Source: Cryptomeria japonica (Eukaryota; Streptophyta; Pinopsida; Cupressales; Cupressaceae). Taken from it: DNA of 64,000 bases. The notes beneath the pieces are model-generated. The model made no database searches. It was given only the letters and a program-made list of their open reading frames with translations, and had not been told where the DNA came from. Both the position numbers and the translations under genes were made by a program. Positions 43,976-57,895 of this stretch are shown in pieces (position 1 is the stretch's first letter; every line of letters starts with the position of its first letter). Location of the stretch: positions 189,996,270 through 190,060,269 of the forward strand of contig NC_081415.1 in NCBI RefSeq assembly GCF_030272615.1, written 5' to 3'.

Positions 43976-46900
43976 TGTAATGCCCCGCCAAGAAATCCTA
44001 AAGGATTTGACTAACACACTCGAAAAAGAGTGGAATTTAAAAAAAAAAAACATTGATAGAACATACAATTGCATTTTAAAGTAAAGTTTACACTTTATTG
44101 CACAAGCGAAAGACTTAACAACAACTCCTAAAGGGTTTCCTAATGTGGATTACTTAATCTAACCAATCATTACTTGAAGAAATTAATTTAACAAAAGATA
44201 ACATTATACATAGATGAAATTAAACAAATTAAGCAACTAAAGTAATCCATGTAAGCAAATGATTGAAAAATACATTTACATTCTATAACATAAACATTTC
44301 TAAAGAAACATTCATAATAACACATTTAGTTGCATAAAATCAATGTTTCCATTACTAATGTAACTCCTATCATCTATATCTCATTTCATATAAATCTCAT
44401 TTACATCACAAGTACATTATAAATTACATCATGATTACATGCTTGCCATGAAGGCATACACATACATACATTACATCTGATCCACATAAGAACCAATAAA
44501 ATAATATATAAATGATCCAGCTAGTACACAAAGCTGACCCAATCCAAGAGAGCAAGCCAGAGAAAGTACAAAGCCAATCCTTGCAAGATTGGAATAGAAT
44601 ACCCGATGGAAAAAGGCACTACTACCTGACCATGTGGATCCAAAAGGTCCACCCCTTCGTGCTAGGAGATAGACATAAGGCCCTCAAGCAAACCAAACAA
44701 GGGGTGACAAAAAATAGACAAGCACACTTCCACCAGGTTAATCACAAGCAAGATAAACAAGGACAAAACTCTAAATAGGAGTACTCTAGAGGTTGCGACC
44801 ACAAAGGCAACAAGTTGGTGTTCATAAGGGATGAGTGTCATCGCATAGCTTGCTATGGGTTATCCTGATAGGTCTCCATAGGCCTCGGCCCCCATCCTGG
44901 GTTATCCTGGCAGCCTCTCCCAAATCCCTGGCCCCCATACAAGACTCATGCAGACCCAACAAACCTTTCATGAGAACAAGGTAGTTGGCTCTGCCATTCT
45001 AGGCTTTCCCACTACATCTTGAGTCTTTACAAGCACTCAACCATGAGTGAGGCATCCATTATCTTGTTTAATATTTTAAAACCTGACCCCCCAGTTCATT
45101 AATTAGGTTATCACTTATTACACAAACTTCCAATGGGTTATCCTGGTAGCCACTTTGGGCCCCAACCCCCACTTGGAAGCCACTCCCCCTTATGACAAAA
45201 ACATACTCAAAATCAACCATCAACAAAGAATAATCATCATACACCCATGAATCTCATAAACAGTTCAGAAGCATCATTAAGCCATAAAAAGAGTTATCAA
45301 CCAAATTTGACATCACATCGCATGTCAATACACATAAACCTCATATACAATTTCTTCTAACAAGAGCACAACATGGCTCAGTCCCACAAGGAAGGAAATG
45401 CTAGAAAACTAAGAGATTGATTAGCCCCAAAGCCATTGACAAGAAAAGCCCAACCAGAGATAAAAGCTTCCAATTACTGGCAATAAGGTTACAGTTCAAT
45501 AACCAACCTTTGGAGACTCAAAGATATACGGTCAAACAACACAATAGTAACAAAACCCTAACACTCATTGGTTAAGGTTACTAAACATAAAAGGTCAAGG
45601 GTTTGGTAAATTACACACCAAAACAATCCAAAATCAAAGTATTAACATCAAGGCATAAAGCAACTTGACCAATTAATTTCTCATAAAGTTCCACATATTA
45701 TGTCAATACAACCCACATGCAAATATTTTGCTAAAATATCCATAACCCATTACTATTAAATTAAATTTCATCAAAACTACAAGTGATACTAAATAACACA
45801 TTGAAAACATTAAGGAACGCTATACCCATTTCATTCATTATCCCATAACAATTTCAACAATAAGGTTTTGACAAAATAATCCTTAACTCACATACCCAAA
45901 AAACTACTATCATGTTATATTGAGAAATTAAATAAACCAACCTGTACAAATATATCTTTATATTTATATTTTTCGTCAAATACATATAAAACACGTTTAA
46001 ATATCTTTATTTTCATATATATATAAAATATATATACTAAGCAAATTAAAAACTTGCTATGCAATTCAATGATACAGATGCAATCAACTTACCACAAAGT
46101 AAATTTAATATTTAGTTGGCATTAACATAAATCGCATCCTAAATAATAAATGGGGGAGGGCGTTAATATAACAGTGGGCATGGGGGAATACCCACCCCAC
46201 GTTAAGGTTGGCGGGGCTCCCATCCCACGTGGGGGGAGGAACCACCATGATAGACTCCCCCTTCCCATGTGGGTGGGAGGACCTCCCACCATAGTGTAGG
46301 AACCCCATGCTATGGTGGGGAGGTACCCCCACACCTACATGGTGGTGGGGTGCCCCACCCAAGAAAACAAAAAACAAAAATAATCGCAGACCCCAAATCA
46401 TAATTAATACAACATCCATAATGAAATCACAATGACAGAAATAAAAATAAATAAGAACAATAAAATCATAACAATAAATAATTTGAAATAAAATTATGTC
46501 AAGTGTACAATAAATAGAAATGAATATATATATTTATATATATGTTATATTCTGAGATCAAATAAACACAAAATTTTATTCTTTAAAATTCAGAGATTAA
46601 TTTAGTCCAAACCTTCAAATTCTGAGGAACGTTATAAATTAAAGGGATCACAAATTTGTTAATCAAACTACTTAATCTATTAATAAGTCAAACTTCATAA
46701 TCTATCACATACAATTTTAATTTCAACAAAACAACAAATTTAACCTTCCTGGCCAAACCCCACATGATCAATCCATGATTCACCGGTAATAAATACAACG
46801 TTTAAAACTATTTTTCTTGAGAAAAAAATTTAATTTTCTTTGCTATATTTCCAAAGAAAAATCACAACCAAGATGGGATTTGATCCTACCTTCAAATGCA

Positions 46901-47849
46901 CTCCTGGCAATGCTCTTGCAGGCAAAGCCCCCCAAAATTACACTCGACAACCCACAACAAACCCCCAAAGAGAAGCAAAACCCAAAACTTCAACCTCTGT
47001 AAAATTATTTCTCCCAGATCTTTTTCCCAAATCCAAGAACCGACAAAACCAGAAAAGAACAAGCAACCCATATTTTGGAAAATTTCGAGAATATAAAGTT
47101 TTTTCCCCAAAAAAATCTTCACGGGAATAATGGAAATTTCCCCCAAACTCACAAGCATAACAAAAGATGAAAAAAAATTCCTTTTAGGAAACTTAGTTAA
47201 ATTTCATTTTTAATTCCAATAATTTTAATAAACAAATAAGTTCACTTCCAAAATAAAAAGCAGCTCATTATTAACAATTAATGCTTTTATTTACTTTAAT
47301 ATACAAAGCACTCATATTAATTAATTTATTTAAACCCTTAGTATTAGTTTCTTAATTAATAATAAAGGTATTATTAATACATTTATATAGTCTATACATA
47401 TTCTCACACATATATACATACATGTATATGTTAATTATTTATTACTCACCAACATAAATAATCAAATAAACTAATCTCAAATAAACAAACTTATAATAAA
47501 TCAGTGAATAAAAACTACCAACATTATAAAACATTAAACCCAACTTAACGCATATACAACCACATACCAATGACATCAGGCAATTGCCTAAGTGGCGTTC
47601 CGATAGGATTGGCAAAGGACAACTTACATTGCTCTGAAATCGAGCAAGGCTAAGGAAGACACCAATGGGCCTTATGACTATCTCCTCCAACTTCCATCGG
47701 GATAATCTAAGCACGCTCAGACCTATGCAGCCAGGTGGAGTTGATCCATTGTACTTGTAGGCCTGCATCACCGAGAAACACATACATACATATATCCAAT
47801 CATGACAGGCACACCAGTGAAGGGGAATCATGACATTTTGTGTCTCTCC
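43976..47849. other. Non-coding region, possibly an unrecognised decayed element
   Basis: It begins TGTAATGCCCCGCCAAG, which could be an LTR start, but no partner end or TSD was found. It contains three copies of GGGTTATCCTGG-like text (44866, 44899, 45127) with CCCCCA runs, AT-rich stretches, and a GC-rich block at 46140-46370. Short open frames exist but none resembles a known protein. Confidence 0.35.
46145..46370. repeat. GC-rich block with overlapping inverted repeats
   Basis: Near-perfect short palindromes: GGTGGGAGG-A-CCTCCCACC (46272-46290), CCCACCATAG with CTATGGTGGG (46285-46294 and 46310-46319), and GGTGGGG-TG-CCCCACC (46344-46359). The first two share bases and so are alternative foldings. 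The surroundings are strongly AT-rich, which makes the block stand out. Confidence 0.85.
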
Positions 47850-49386
47850 TATTGACATTTTGGCATTAAGTTGTCATTGATGTCAACCGACATGATGGAT
47901 ATTCACATGAGAGTGAGCAAACAAAATGAAGACTTACTAGTAAGGCATAAACCAGTCTAAAGATTGGCCGCCTATTTATGTTGAAGAGGCAGAATGTCAA
48001 AGTTATCACAAACCACCCGAGGAGAAGATGTGTTACCAGTATAGTGTGCACTACCGGTTAGCAGAAGAAGAAGGCCTTACCGGTAAATGTGTGTACTGGT
48101 ATGAGTTTTTTGAATGTTCAAGTTTGAACTGACTGTGTGTCGGTGAGCAAAGTGATTGACCATGGTGATGTGCAGCTGAGGTGGAAAATATGCAAAGGTT
48201 GATAAAGCCACCATCGACATGGTTGGTGAAACTGTTAGTCGACATTAATGAAACAACCACAAATCATGGGATTGCAACTGACTAATGCGGCTCGAGGAAG
48301 AAAGGATGACAAAGGAAGATCAGGGAGTAGTTGGCGCCTGGATCAATGCAAAGGAAACAACTAAAGGGTTTTATGAGTCAACATAAATCAAGGTAGGAAA
48401 TCTTGTACGTGATTTCTATCTTTAGCAAATATGCATTGGGTAATGGGAAACGTGAATAGATGCATCCCTTGAGTATAGGGGATCAATCCATGACAATCTG
48501 GATCAGATCTCATGTAGATTGTGTCAGGAAAAGGAAACCCTAACGGCTCTGAATTTGAATTGCCTTTTGGTAGGAAACCATGGGATAAAGAGGAGAGCTC
48601 GAGACAGAGAAATTTGATGCTGAAGAGAAGAGGAAGAGAAAAGAGAGATTAAGAGAAAGAGAAGAATTGCTAGCCTTGGAAATTATTCTAAGAGAGCTAT
48701 AGAGTGAGTGAGCAAGAACACCGGTGAAAGGGTTCTACCGGTAGTGATTGAGTACCGGTATAACTATAGTTTCATAGTTAAGCTAAACCAACAAGTTGTG
48801 GAAGAGCAGGCAGCATCCAAGTGTGACACAGTGTGTTGAGAGATTGTGAGAGAGAGAGAGAGAGATAACATAGGTCGAGAATCAGAGATTGAGTGGAGGA
48901 GAAAAGACTGTCAACCGATAGTAGGATATTTAATCAAGAGTTGCAGAATCCATTTGCAACAAGAAGCCTTAACTGTATTCAAATTGTATTTCAATATACA
49001 TCGCCAAGTTAGAGCTTGGTGCAAGGGTTGGTGCCCTAAAGTCAAGGGTTGGTGCTCCTTTGGGTTGTAGCCCATAAAGTTAGGGGTTGGTGCTCCTTGG
49101 GTTGGTGCCCTAAACTTTGTAATTAGTGTTTTACATGTGAGGCTAGATTGTAGCAGTAGTCTCCAACAACTTTTCTCACTGAGGTTTTTCCCACATTGGG
49201 TTTTCCTCGTATATCTGGTGTTGTGAGTTGCATTTGTGTGATTGATCTCTTTGGATTTCCTTCTTGCTTTACATATTTGATTATTTAAGTGCTCAAGTGG
49301 TTAACTAGTATTCTGAAGTTGCTTTGAAAGTCAAGATTTAGGAACCACTGATTTACCCCCCTCTCAGTGGTACTCTATGTTCAACA
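47850..49386 (+). repeat. Solo LTR (1,537 bp)
   Basis: Flanked by TCTCC (47845-47849, 49387-49391). The start reads TATTGACATTTTGGC, a decayed TGTTGGCATT followed by TTGTCATTGATGTCAACC; the end is TTCAACA. A perfect 8-bp terminal hairpin lies at 49344-49351 with 49364-49371. It carries the same GGTTGGTGCCCTAAA repeats (49020-49115) as the 921-2926 LTR, so the two are one family. No internal sequence is present. Confidence 0.9.
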
Positions 49387-49391
49387 TCTCC

Positions 49392-49901
49392 GAAGTGAGT
49401 GATGAAAGATCATCCCCTCGCACCCCATATAGACTCATACTCATACATGAAAACAAACACATGATATATCTCATACATAAAATGAATATGTCAGTCCATG
49501 GTCAGTACATAAGCATAAAATCTAAACATCCCTAAGGATATGATGCAAAACTAACATTTATTAAATACATAACATCATAACATAGAATATCATGATAAAA
49601 GTTATTACAACGTAGAATACATTCTATCCAAGTAATCAACTGAAAGGGGTAACTAGAGTCAACTAGGTAAACTAGAATCCAATCAAGAGAAGGGTATTGC
49701 ATATTGGACTTAATCCTATCATAGAAGACAATTATTAGTTCGATAAAAGACCCATCACCTAAATAGAATTATCATTTAATATTTTCAAATAGTTTATAAA
49801 CTACTTAATATTGATGACAACTACCTCATTTTAAATATTTAACATTATGGGGTGGTAACCTAAGAGGACTTGATTTTGAGGGAAATTTCATGGTGAAGCA
49901 T
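49392..49901. other. Non-coding region
   Basis: AT-rich sequence with no recognised feature; it continues whatever unrecognised sequence lies left of the solo LTR. Confidence 0.4.
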
Positions 49902-50698
49902 ACTTGAGTATTGAAAGGAGTATTGAGATAGGTGGCCACCATGGAAGTTTCAATGCACCACCCTCATGAATATCACCTAGATGCAATGAGAGCTAAGTAG
50001 ACCATTCATGGTCATGAAAGATGGGTCCGAGTGAACCACTACTAATTAAATATGGGTCAGTGAGTTTGACTAAAAAAATACATAGCCGAATCTTGATAAA
50101 ACATCATAATCTAGAGTATATTTAACAACATAAAATATATGCCTGTATCTATATATAATAATTTTTCCATTAATCTTTCATATTTTCAAGACAACTAATT
50201 CTCTGAACAATTTCCATGAAACCTACTAATTCCCATATTAAATAGAGGAACCAACCAATAACAATGTGATTTTTTAAGTGGTGAATAATTGAGTTAGATT
50301 GCATGGTTTAAACACACTTGAGTCTTGAAAGGAGTATTAAGATAGGTGGCCACCTAGGAAGTTTCAGTGCTTCACCCACTTGAACATCACCTAGATGCAA
50401 TGAGTGCTAAGTAGACCATTCATTGGCATGAAAGATGAGTTTAGGGGAACAACTCCTAATTAAATATGGGTCAATGAAATTGATTCAAAAATTACATAGT
50501 TGAATCTTGATAATATTTAACAACATAAAATCTATGTCTATATCTATATATATAACAATTTCCCTATAAATTTTTCATATTTTCAAGACAACTAATTCTC
50601 TGAACAAGTTCCATGAAATTAACTAATTCCCATATTAAATAATGAAACCAACCAATAGCAATGTGATTTTTTAAGTGGTGAAGAATTAAGCTACATTG
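49902..50698. repeat. Tandem duplication, period about 414 bp
   Basis: Copies at 49902-50304 and 50316-50698 share long runs of the same text (for example AGATAGGTGGCCACC, CACCTAGATGCAATGAG, CAAGACAACTAATTCTCTGA, ACCAACCAATA). They differ by scattered substitutions and small indels. No coding potential. Confidence 0.9.
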
Positions 50699-52044
50699 AA
50701 CAAGACAAGAACATAATTCTTTCATATTTTTTAATCAAGATACAAAAGTACCTATAGAAATAAAAAATGATGAAAAGAACCATTTCAATATAATAAAGCC
50801 ATCTTATTGACTTTTGTTTCGAACAAATTTTAAAATATGATTCCATTCCACCAACTTTCTTTAAAATATAATATACATCATATCTCCTATAAAATAATAG
50901 TATAGAACTCTACCCATTAAAAAGGAAACAAATGAAATGATACCCTTGTTGTTTTCAGAGAGAAAAAAAAGGGCAGGAAGATAACCTCCAACATCCCCAA
51001 AGGGCACTCAAGACTAAGCCATGTGAAGATGATGCTCCACTCTCTTATGGTGAATGCATTTGATCTACTCAAATGCAATAATGAATTCCATTAAACAGGA
51101 TGAACACAATAATCCAAAACATGATTTCATCATCACCATTTGCCAAAATATTCCACAAACCCCATGGCAATACATTCATTCCCCACTGTTACTCCCCATG
51201 ATGACGTTCTATCAAACTTTTACACTCATTCCTTCTGTACTTTCCTATGAACAAATAACATTAAGAATATAAGCCTTGCCCCAATAGGAGTACGTATCTT
51301 TCTTACATACCCAATTGTTATTCACCACATTACAGAGATCTCAAATGGTGTTTTCAGAAACCCAGCTGTAATTATAGATGCTTGGCTGAGAAGAGTTTGA
51401 ATATATTAATGACAATGTCATTCTCATAAGCTTGTCTGAGAATAGTTTGAATGGTATGCATTTTCTATCAATATGTCATTCTCATAAGCTTGTGTGAGAA
51501 TAGTTTGAGCATATTTAATGGATGAAAGGCTTGTTTGATGGGGCCATCGGGGGAAACAAATGAATGACAGTAGTGTAAGAAAAATGAGTGACAGTGGTGT
51601 TTGAGGAAGGATGAGATAAGTTATTCTTATCAGTTGAGGGACCCAATTGTCCATTCTTTAAGCTCTTAAAAGCCGGTTTATTTGTACTCTTCTTCTTATT
51701 ATTAGTAGTTTATTCAGCATTTGGCTGCTAATTGATTTCTTAGCTTGGGAAGTACTGGTGCTCCAGCCTGTTTGGAATAACTCTTCATTAATATTTGATT
51801 AATTAATTTAATTGCATTATTTCTAATCATAGTTAATGATTTCTAATATATAGTAATATAGACATTTTTTCATTAAAAATGATGATTTTTAGTTTGATAT
51901 ATGGTTTTCATAATCGACTATAGAAAGGTATAGATGTCAATATGATTTTTAATTTTATTAGAAATAATGATTTATTGAATTAATAGATTAATAATAATGT
52001 AAATATTTTATGTGAAGAAATCATTTAATATTAAGGAATTGAGA
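50699..52044. other. Non-coding AT-rich region with a short 58-bp direct repeat
   Basis: Nothing coding is recognised. At 51416 and 51474 the block TGTCATTCTCATAAGCTTGT followed by GAGAATAGTTTGA is repeated with a 58-bp period, and a partial copy precedes it near 51380. Confidence 0.5.
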
Positions 52045-53012
52045 TGGTATTTCAAATTTTTAATTTAACTGCATTTTGATATTTGTTTTCATGTTTCTAT
52101 ATTATAATTGATAATTATGGATGGATAATAATTGGAAATTTTTTAATTAATATAATTTATTTTGTATTTGTATTCATATGATTTATTTTAATTAAAAATA
52201 TAAATGTGTAGTACATTTTATATCTAAAGATACTGATTTGTTTGTCTTGTGGCATTGTTACAAAACAATTGGACCCATGATCTTTTTGGTTTGAAAGAAA
52301 AATAGGTTTTCATAGTTTATAATAATAAAAATAGGTATGACATGAAAGAAAATGAAGAAAAAGATTACCCTCAAGTTACTAGCCCAAGCTCTAGTATTCC
52401 ATGTTTGGAAGCTGAGATAGCATATCTAGTAATGCAAAGTAGAATGTCATAGGATTTCTTTTGCATTAGTGATTTTGACAATGTACGACATAAGTGGAGA
52501 AGATAGAATTGTCATTCAAAGGCTATAATTGAGATTTTAGTTTAAATTTTAAATTTTAAATTTAATTACATTTTGACATTGGTTTTAATGTTTTTATATT
52601 GTAACCGATAACTACATGGATGGGTAATGATTGGAACTTTTTCAATTTAATATAATTCATTTTGTATTTTTATTCATTTTAATTAAAAAATTAAATGTGT
52701 AGTACATTTTATATCTAAAGATATTGATTGGTTTGTCTTGTACCATTATTGCAAAACAATTGGATCTATTATCTTTTTAGTTAGTAAGAAAATTAGGTTT
52801 TCATATTCTATAAGAATAAAAATAGATATGGCATGAAAGAGAAACTGAAGAAAAAAATATCCTCAAGTTACTAGCTCAAGCTCTAGTATGTCATGTTTGG
52901 TAGCCAAATTAGCATATCTAGCAATGCATAGAAGAATTTCCTATGATTTTTTTGCATTAGTGATTTTGACAATGTATGTCATAAGTAGAGAAGATAGAAT
53001 CATCATTCAAAT
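52045..53012. repeat. Tandem duplication, period about 491 bp
   Basis: Two copies, about 52045-52535 and 52536-53012; GTGTAGTACATTTTATATCT occurs at 52206 and 52697. Other shared text includes CTCAAGTTACTAGC and GCATTAGTGATTTTGACAAT. The copies have diverged by many substitutions and small indels. Confidence 0.9.
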
Positions 53013-55782
53013 GTATCAAGTCAAATATCATCTAATTTGCATTCAAATCACCACTAAAGAGAACCTCCTACATTCCCTAACTTGAGATGAGAATAAAAAA
53101 TGTCTATTCAAATTTTGTTAATTATCTCAAAGAAACAATCCTTTTGAATTTAATGCTAGTAATTAGAAGGTCATTCACTTGCAAGTTCCAATCAAAATCC
53201 ATCATCTCTACAAGACCAACCATGTATTCATGGTAAATGAAGCAGCCAAATACCATCATGGCCAGTGCTTTATTCTTGACCAAAAGTAGCATGTTAGATG
53301 AAAATAAAGTTGTGCTTCAATATTGACTCAACTATGAATACCCATTTCCATATAATTAATCACCAGTAATTCTTTATTCATATCCTACTATGATTTTTTT
53401 CAATCTTACCTAATACATATAGAATGTTTAGGAAATAGAAATCCATCTTTGAGATAAAAGATTTATTTCTATTCTACCATGCATCAAGTTCCCACACTTC
53501 ACTTGATAATGTCCTTGCCAACTAATAATTTTAGATTAGTGATGAGTGGACATGGTACTAAAAGATATGTGACTTAGAGGTGATTGTTTTAAACATGAGA
53601 AACTTGCATTTCTAATGTAATGAGTGCTTGTATGATTATTGCAAATAATGTTTTCTTAAAAAATATTATATATAGATGAAGCTATGTAGAAGAAAAAACT
53701 TTCTTAAGTATTGGTTTTGTTAGAAAGATCATAGTTCTCAAAGCTTCTTTATTAATTACAAATAAAAATTATATACAAATATTTGATGGATTTACATTAC
53801 TTAAAATGGCTCTATATATAGACTAAAGAAGCTTTTAGAAAAATATTATTTTGATAACTAAAACCAATAGATAGTGGTGGTGTCTACACATCAAATAGTG
53901 TATATAAAATATTTTAAATGTGTCATAATATATCATTTATCATAAAAATATTCATGTTCTTTACATCATTGTATACTTTGAGAACCAACCCCACAGAAAC
54001 TCTACAAAAACCTTAGAAAATCCCCTATGTAAAGGGATAATCATCTTGGAAATGTCTCAATAAAATTGACTTGAAGTGATATAGTGGGTGATTATTTTGA
54101 GTTAAAATACAAATTTAAAAATAAACAATGGGTGATTTGAAAACTAAAAATCATTCATTTTTTTTTTATCATTATGATGAATTAGGATCTAAATTTTCTA
54201 TGAAATGTTGATTAATTTTTCAAATTTTGCCTAATTTTTCTTTTAAATTTTAACTATCCATAAATTTTAATTAGGGTGGCAAGTTAACTCTAAATTTTTA
54301 AAAAATATACTAGAGAAGTTGAATTAAAACCTGAAATTGTAAAAATCTATAAATTAGGTAGTAAATTAAAGCTTAAAATTCTCACACAATTATAGTTGAG
54401 GTGGAGAATGAGAACCTAAATTTATTCTAATGAATAATTAAAGGAACGAAATAATTAAAATTTATAGCTCTATGACATTAATGAATTTTTCTAGACTCGA
54501 GACATTTGAAAATAAATAAATTTATAGATCAATTATACTTAAAATATTTCTTTAATAACACCATCTTTATAAAAATAATAATACATTTTTATATGTTAAA
54601 TAACATATATGTGACATTTGAGAGAAAAGACATCCTCATCCAAGACTTTGTTTATTTTTATTCAAATTCAATTGTGAATGACATTATGAAGAGCTAATTC
54701 ATTGCACACTTGGCCAGCCATTATAATGTCCTTTCATATAATCTCTTCACCATTTGGAAATCTATTTTCTCTCTAAATATATTGGCCTTCATTACTATAT
54801 CAATATTATGAAGCCTCTCTTCTTCTTACTTGATCTTTATAGAGGTGGATTTCCATGAAACTATCTACTCTAACTACTTGAACAATAATGGAGGTCGTTA
54901 AGGAAGTCACTAGCAATGACTATGTGGAACTTTATATAAGGAGAAATTTAAATATTGAGGTAGCTTCATATTTCCTATTCAATTTCTTGTAGATTTTCCA
55001 ATCTACGATGAAAATTCTATTAGTTGAAAAAAAAATTGTGGACCACAATTTAGACGTAGAAACAACATGGACTAGTAATTTTTATAAGAGAATTTATTAG
55101 TGTTTGGGGATGAATTTAGAGACATGATTTATGTGGGATCACTATACAATATGAAGTGAGGAAACATGAATCAATCATCCATAATATTCACAAAATCTAG
55201 GAATTTTTCAAAACTAGCTATCTGGGAATTATGGCTAGGGAAGGTGGTGGCATTTTCAATGAACTAGTCACTTCTTTTATTTTCTATCATCTCTTTGCAA
55301 ATAGATTTTACTTTGAGTGTACCTAGTGAGTGGCACAATTTATTTTAGTTATCTAGTACAAAATTGTTAATAAAATAAGCCACTATTTTGAGTGTTAGTT
55401 TTTCAAAGAGTATTCAAATATTATTTTAAATGACGTAATATTGGATATATACCGAGAGATTACATAGAGGAAAATATAATTCAAAAAATCATGATAAATG
55501 AACATATGTCACTAGATGTACATGGAGACAAACCTTGTTGAAAATAACTCCACCATCAAAGAGAAACATGAGTATGTATTAGTCTTCAATAAAATAGTAC
55601 ATACATAACACACTTTCTACTTTCAATTGTATATCATTATGATAACCCTCATGTATTTGTGAAATCTCTAAAAATCATCAGGATTAAGGTGTCTCAAACT
55701 TTACAAGTCCTAGCATTTAATTTATTGGTTAAATAATTATTTTATCCCAATATTTATTATTTAATAATTTCAAGTCATATTA
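53013..55782. other. Non-coding AT-rich region
   Basis: No gene, RNA or element is recognised. It is rich in A/T runs. Open frames are short and without family resemblance. Confidence 0.4.
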
Positions 55783-55957
55783 TGTTGTTGCAAATGTGAA
55801 GTTGATTGATCTTTCAGTATGGTTGTCATTGATGTCAACGTACTGATTTTGTTTCAATGTTTGATTTTGTTCCGGATGTTATGACTCATTGCAGATATAT
55901 TGGTGATGTGTTGGCATCTTGTTGGATATTTTATTGAGAATCTCCTTTCATATTTTG
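55783..55957 (+). repeat. Possible LTR fragment, left of the chromovirus
   Basis: It contains GGTTGTCATTGATGTCAACG, the block that follows the start of copia-type LTRs in this window. The start TGTTGTTG near 55783 is tentative. It would continue at 63607 beyond the inserted chromovirus. Confidence 0.35.
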
Positions 55958-56744
55958 TGATGTAGGAGCATCCTTGGTTCTTGCCAATTTTGTATCAACC
56001 AAAAAAATATTTCTTTTTAATTTGTCTTTTGTTTTGCAGTTTCAGCATTCCTTTTTGTTTTTTATTGCATTTGCTCACCAGATCTTGAAGAGCTAGATTT
56101 TGATCAAGGACATAATCATATACCTTATTCTTGATATGTGGAATGTTTGGATGTTTTTCTAGTGAGATGTCGATTTTGAATTCTGAGATAGTTTTCTAGC
56201 TTAGAACCCCAAGACTGCCTGGACCTATCCTGTTATTGGCAAATCTTGTAGATTCATTTTGTTGCTTGCAGAGCCTTAGCACATTGTTCCAATGTTCTTA
56301 GGCGTGTGGTAAAAATTCCTTTTTATCTGCACTTCATCCTATGGATTTTTTGGAGGTTTCTCATTGGTGGAGGCCGACTTGGTGGTTTTACATGTTTCAT
56401 CATGTTTATCATTGTTTGATTATTTTTGGGCTGACCCAGATCCCTCTACACCATATAAATCAATATAATTTAGCTTGTAGTAATAAGTTTTTAGAACCGG
56501 GAAGATCTATCTTGAGGTTAAGAGGTCTGGAGTAGACCAAGACTGTAATTGAGCATGTATGTATTAGGCCAGTGAGCTGAATCTTCTATCCCGCATATTG
56601 TTGATAGATGGTAGACAATTTTTATGATATAATTAATTAGATATGTGTTGCCTCCATCATCTTGTGTTTCTTTCGTTGTGTTTTACTCTTGCTACATGGT
56701 CTGAATAGATCCCATTGAGGTCCCTCCTAACCGTGACTACACCA
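55958..56744 (+). repeat. 5' LTR of the chromovirus
   Basis: It starts TGATGTAGGAGCATCC and ends GACTACACCA. It aligns along its length with 62829-63601; differences are scattered, indicating an old insertion. Confidence 0.93.
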
Positions 56745-56760
56745 AGCGGTATTAGAGTGA
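56745..56760 (+). other. Primer-binding site of the chromovirus (degenerate)
   Basis: AGCGGTATTAGAGTGA follows the LTR directly. It is two substitutions from TGGTATCAGAG over the core, so an initiator-Met-type site is inferred. Confidence 0.7.
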
Positions 56761-56779
56761 GCTTTCATTCCTGAGGTTG

Positions 56780-57895
56780 CATTGTCCTGAATATCTTGTT
56801 ATGGGGTGGTGGATTGTGGATCCGACCTACAACTGCAAAGGAAATAGGAATGGTGGAAGGCATGGGAATGGAAGCCCTGTTGTGATGGTAATGTTGAGAG
56901 GAATTGCAACCCAATTGGAAATTGTTGAAAAATCCCAGAGAAGAGGTCGACATATTGAAGATGTGAGTGAAGATGAAGAAGAAGAAGCACTGGCAAAATA
57001 AGTAGCAAATCCACCAATGATCGATCCGAATGAGGAGAGATTCTTGAGGGTTTTGAGTAGGGTGAACACCAAACCACATTTTACCCCACCGAAGTATGAT
57101 GGCAAGTTGGATTTGGATGAATTAATGGATTGGATCTTAGAGATGGAGAAGTATTTCGATTTTGAGAACACCGCGGAAGAAAGAAAGGTGAAATATGTAT
57201 GTACTTAGGTTGAAAGGTCATGCTTCTCTTTGGTGGGAACATCTGCAGGTTGATAGATAGAGAAGACATAAGGAGAAGATCAAATCATGGGAGTGGATGG
57301 TTTTCAAGTTAAAATCAAAGTTATTCTAGCTGATTATCAAGTAAACATGTTCTAAAAGTTAAATAACTTGAAACGGAAAGAATCCAGTGTGAAGGAGTAC
57401 ATTGAAGCATTTTACAAGTTGAATATTAGATCTGAACATGTCGATGATGAGGTTGAACAAGTTGCAAGATATTTGAATGGGTTGTGCATGTCTATAAAAG
57501 ATGATCTCAGTTTGATCAAGTTGCAGTGTATTGAGGAAGCTTACCAATATGCCTTGAAAGCAGAAGAGAAGTTGAACAAAAGAAATGAGCAGAGATAGAA
57601 GGTAAAGGTCTAAGATTTTTTTGGAGGAAGATTTCAAGGAGGAAGAGGATATTATAGAGGAAGAGGAACTTGTATAGATTAGAATAAGGATAAGTAAGTA
57701 AGAAAGGAAGGTAGTTCATACTGAAAGGATGATAAAAATTTCTACCGGAGAAGGGAACTTGATAGTTACCAGAATGAGGGTTATGGAAAAAATGACAGAA
57801 GCCAGGAAAATAGGATATTTAAAGGAACTTTCTTTAAGTGCAGAGGAGAAGGACATCGTGCATTTGAATGTAGGAAGGCATAGAACACTGGGAGA
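56780..57895 (+). pseudogene. Chromovirus gag
   Basis: Pieces in order: GNRNGGRHGNG, an acidic DVSEDEEEEAL near 56965, the capsid (FTPPKYDGKLDLDELMDWIL, EKYFDFENTAEERKVKYV; then, after a frame break and stops, VKEYIEAFYKLNIRSEHVDD and QVARYLNGLCMSIKDDLSLI at 57368-57598), and a zinc knuckle near 57835 reading KCRGEGHRAFEC, with Phe where the first Cys belongs. Several stops and frameshifts. Gag would form the particle and bind RNA; this copy cannot be translated whole. Confidence 0.88.

Noticed and set aside
46105-46419. Overlapping Pro/His/Gly-rich minus-strand frames
   Set aside because: They arise from the GC-rich inverted-repeat block; composition, not coding, explains them.
43976-47849. 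A full LTR retrotransposon starting TGTAATGCCCCGCC
   Set aside because: The start looks like an LTR terminus, but I found no matching second LTR, PBS, PPT or 5-bp duplication.
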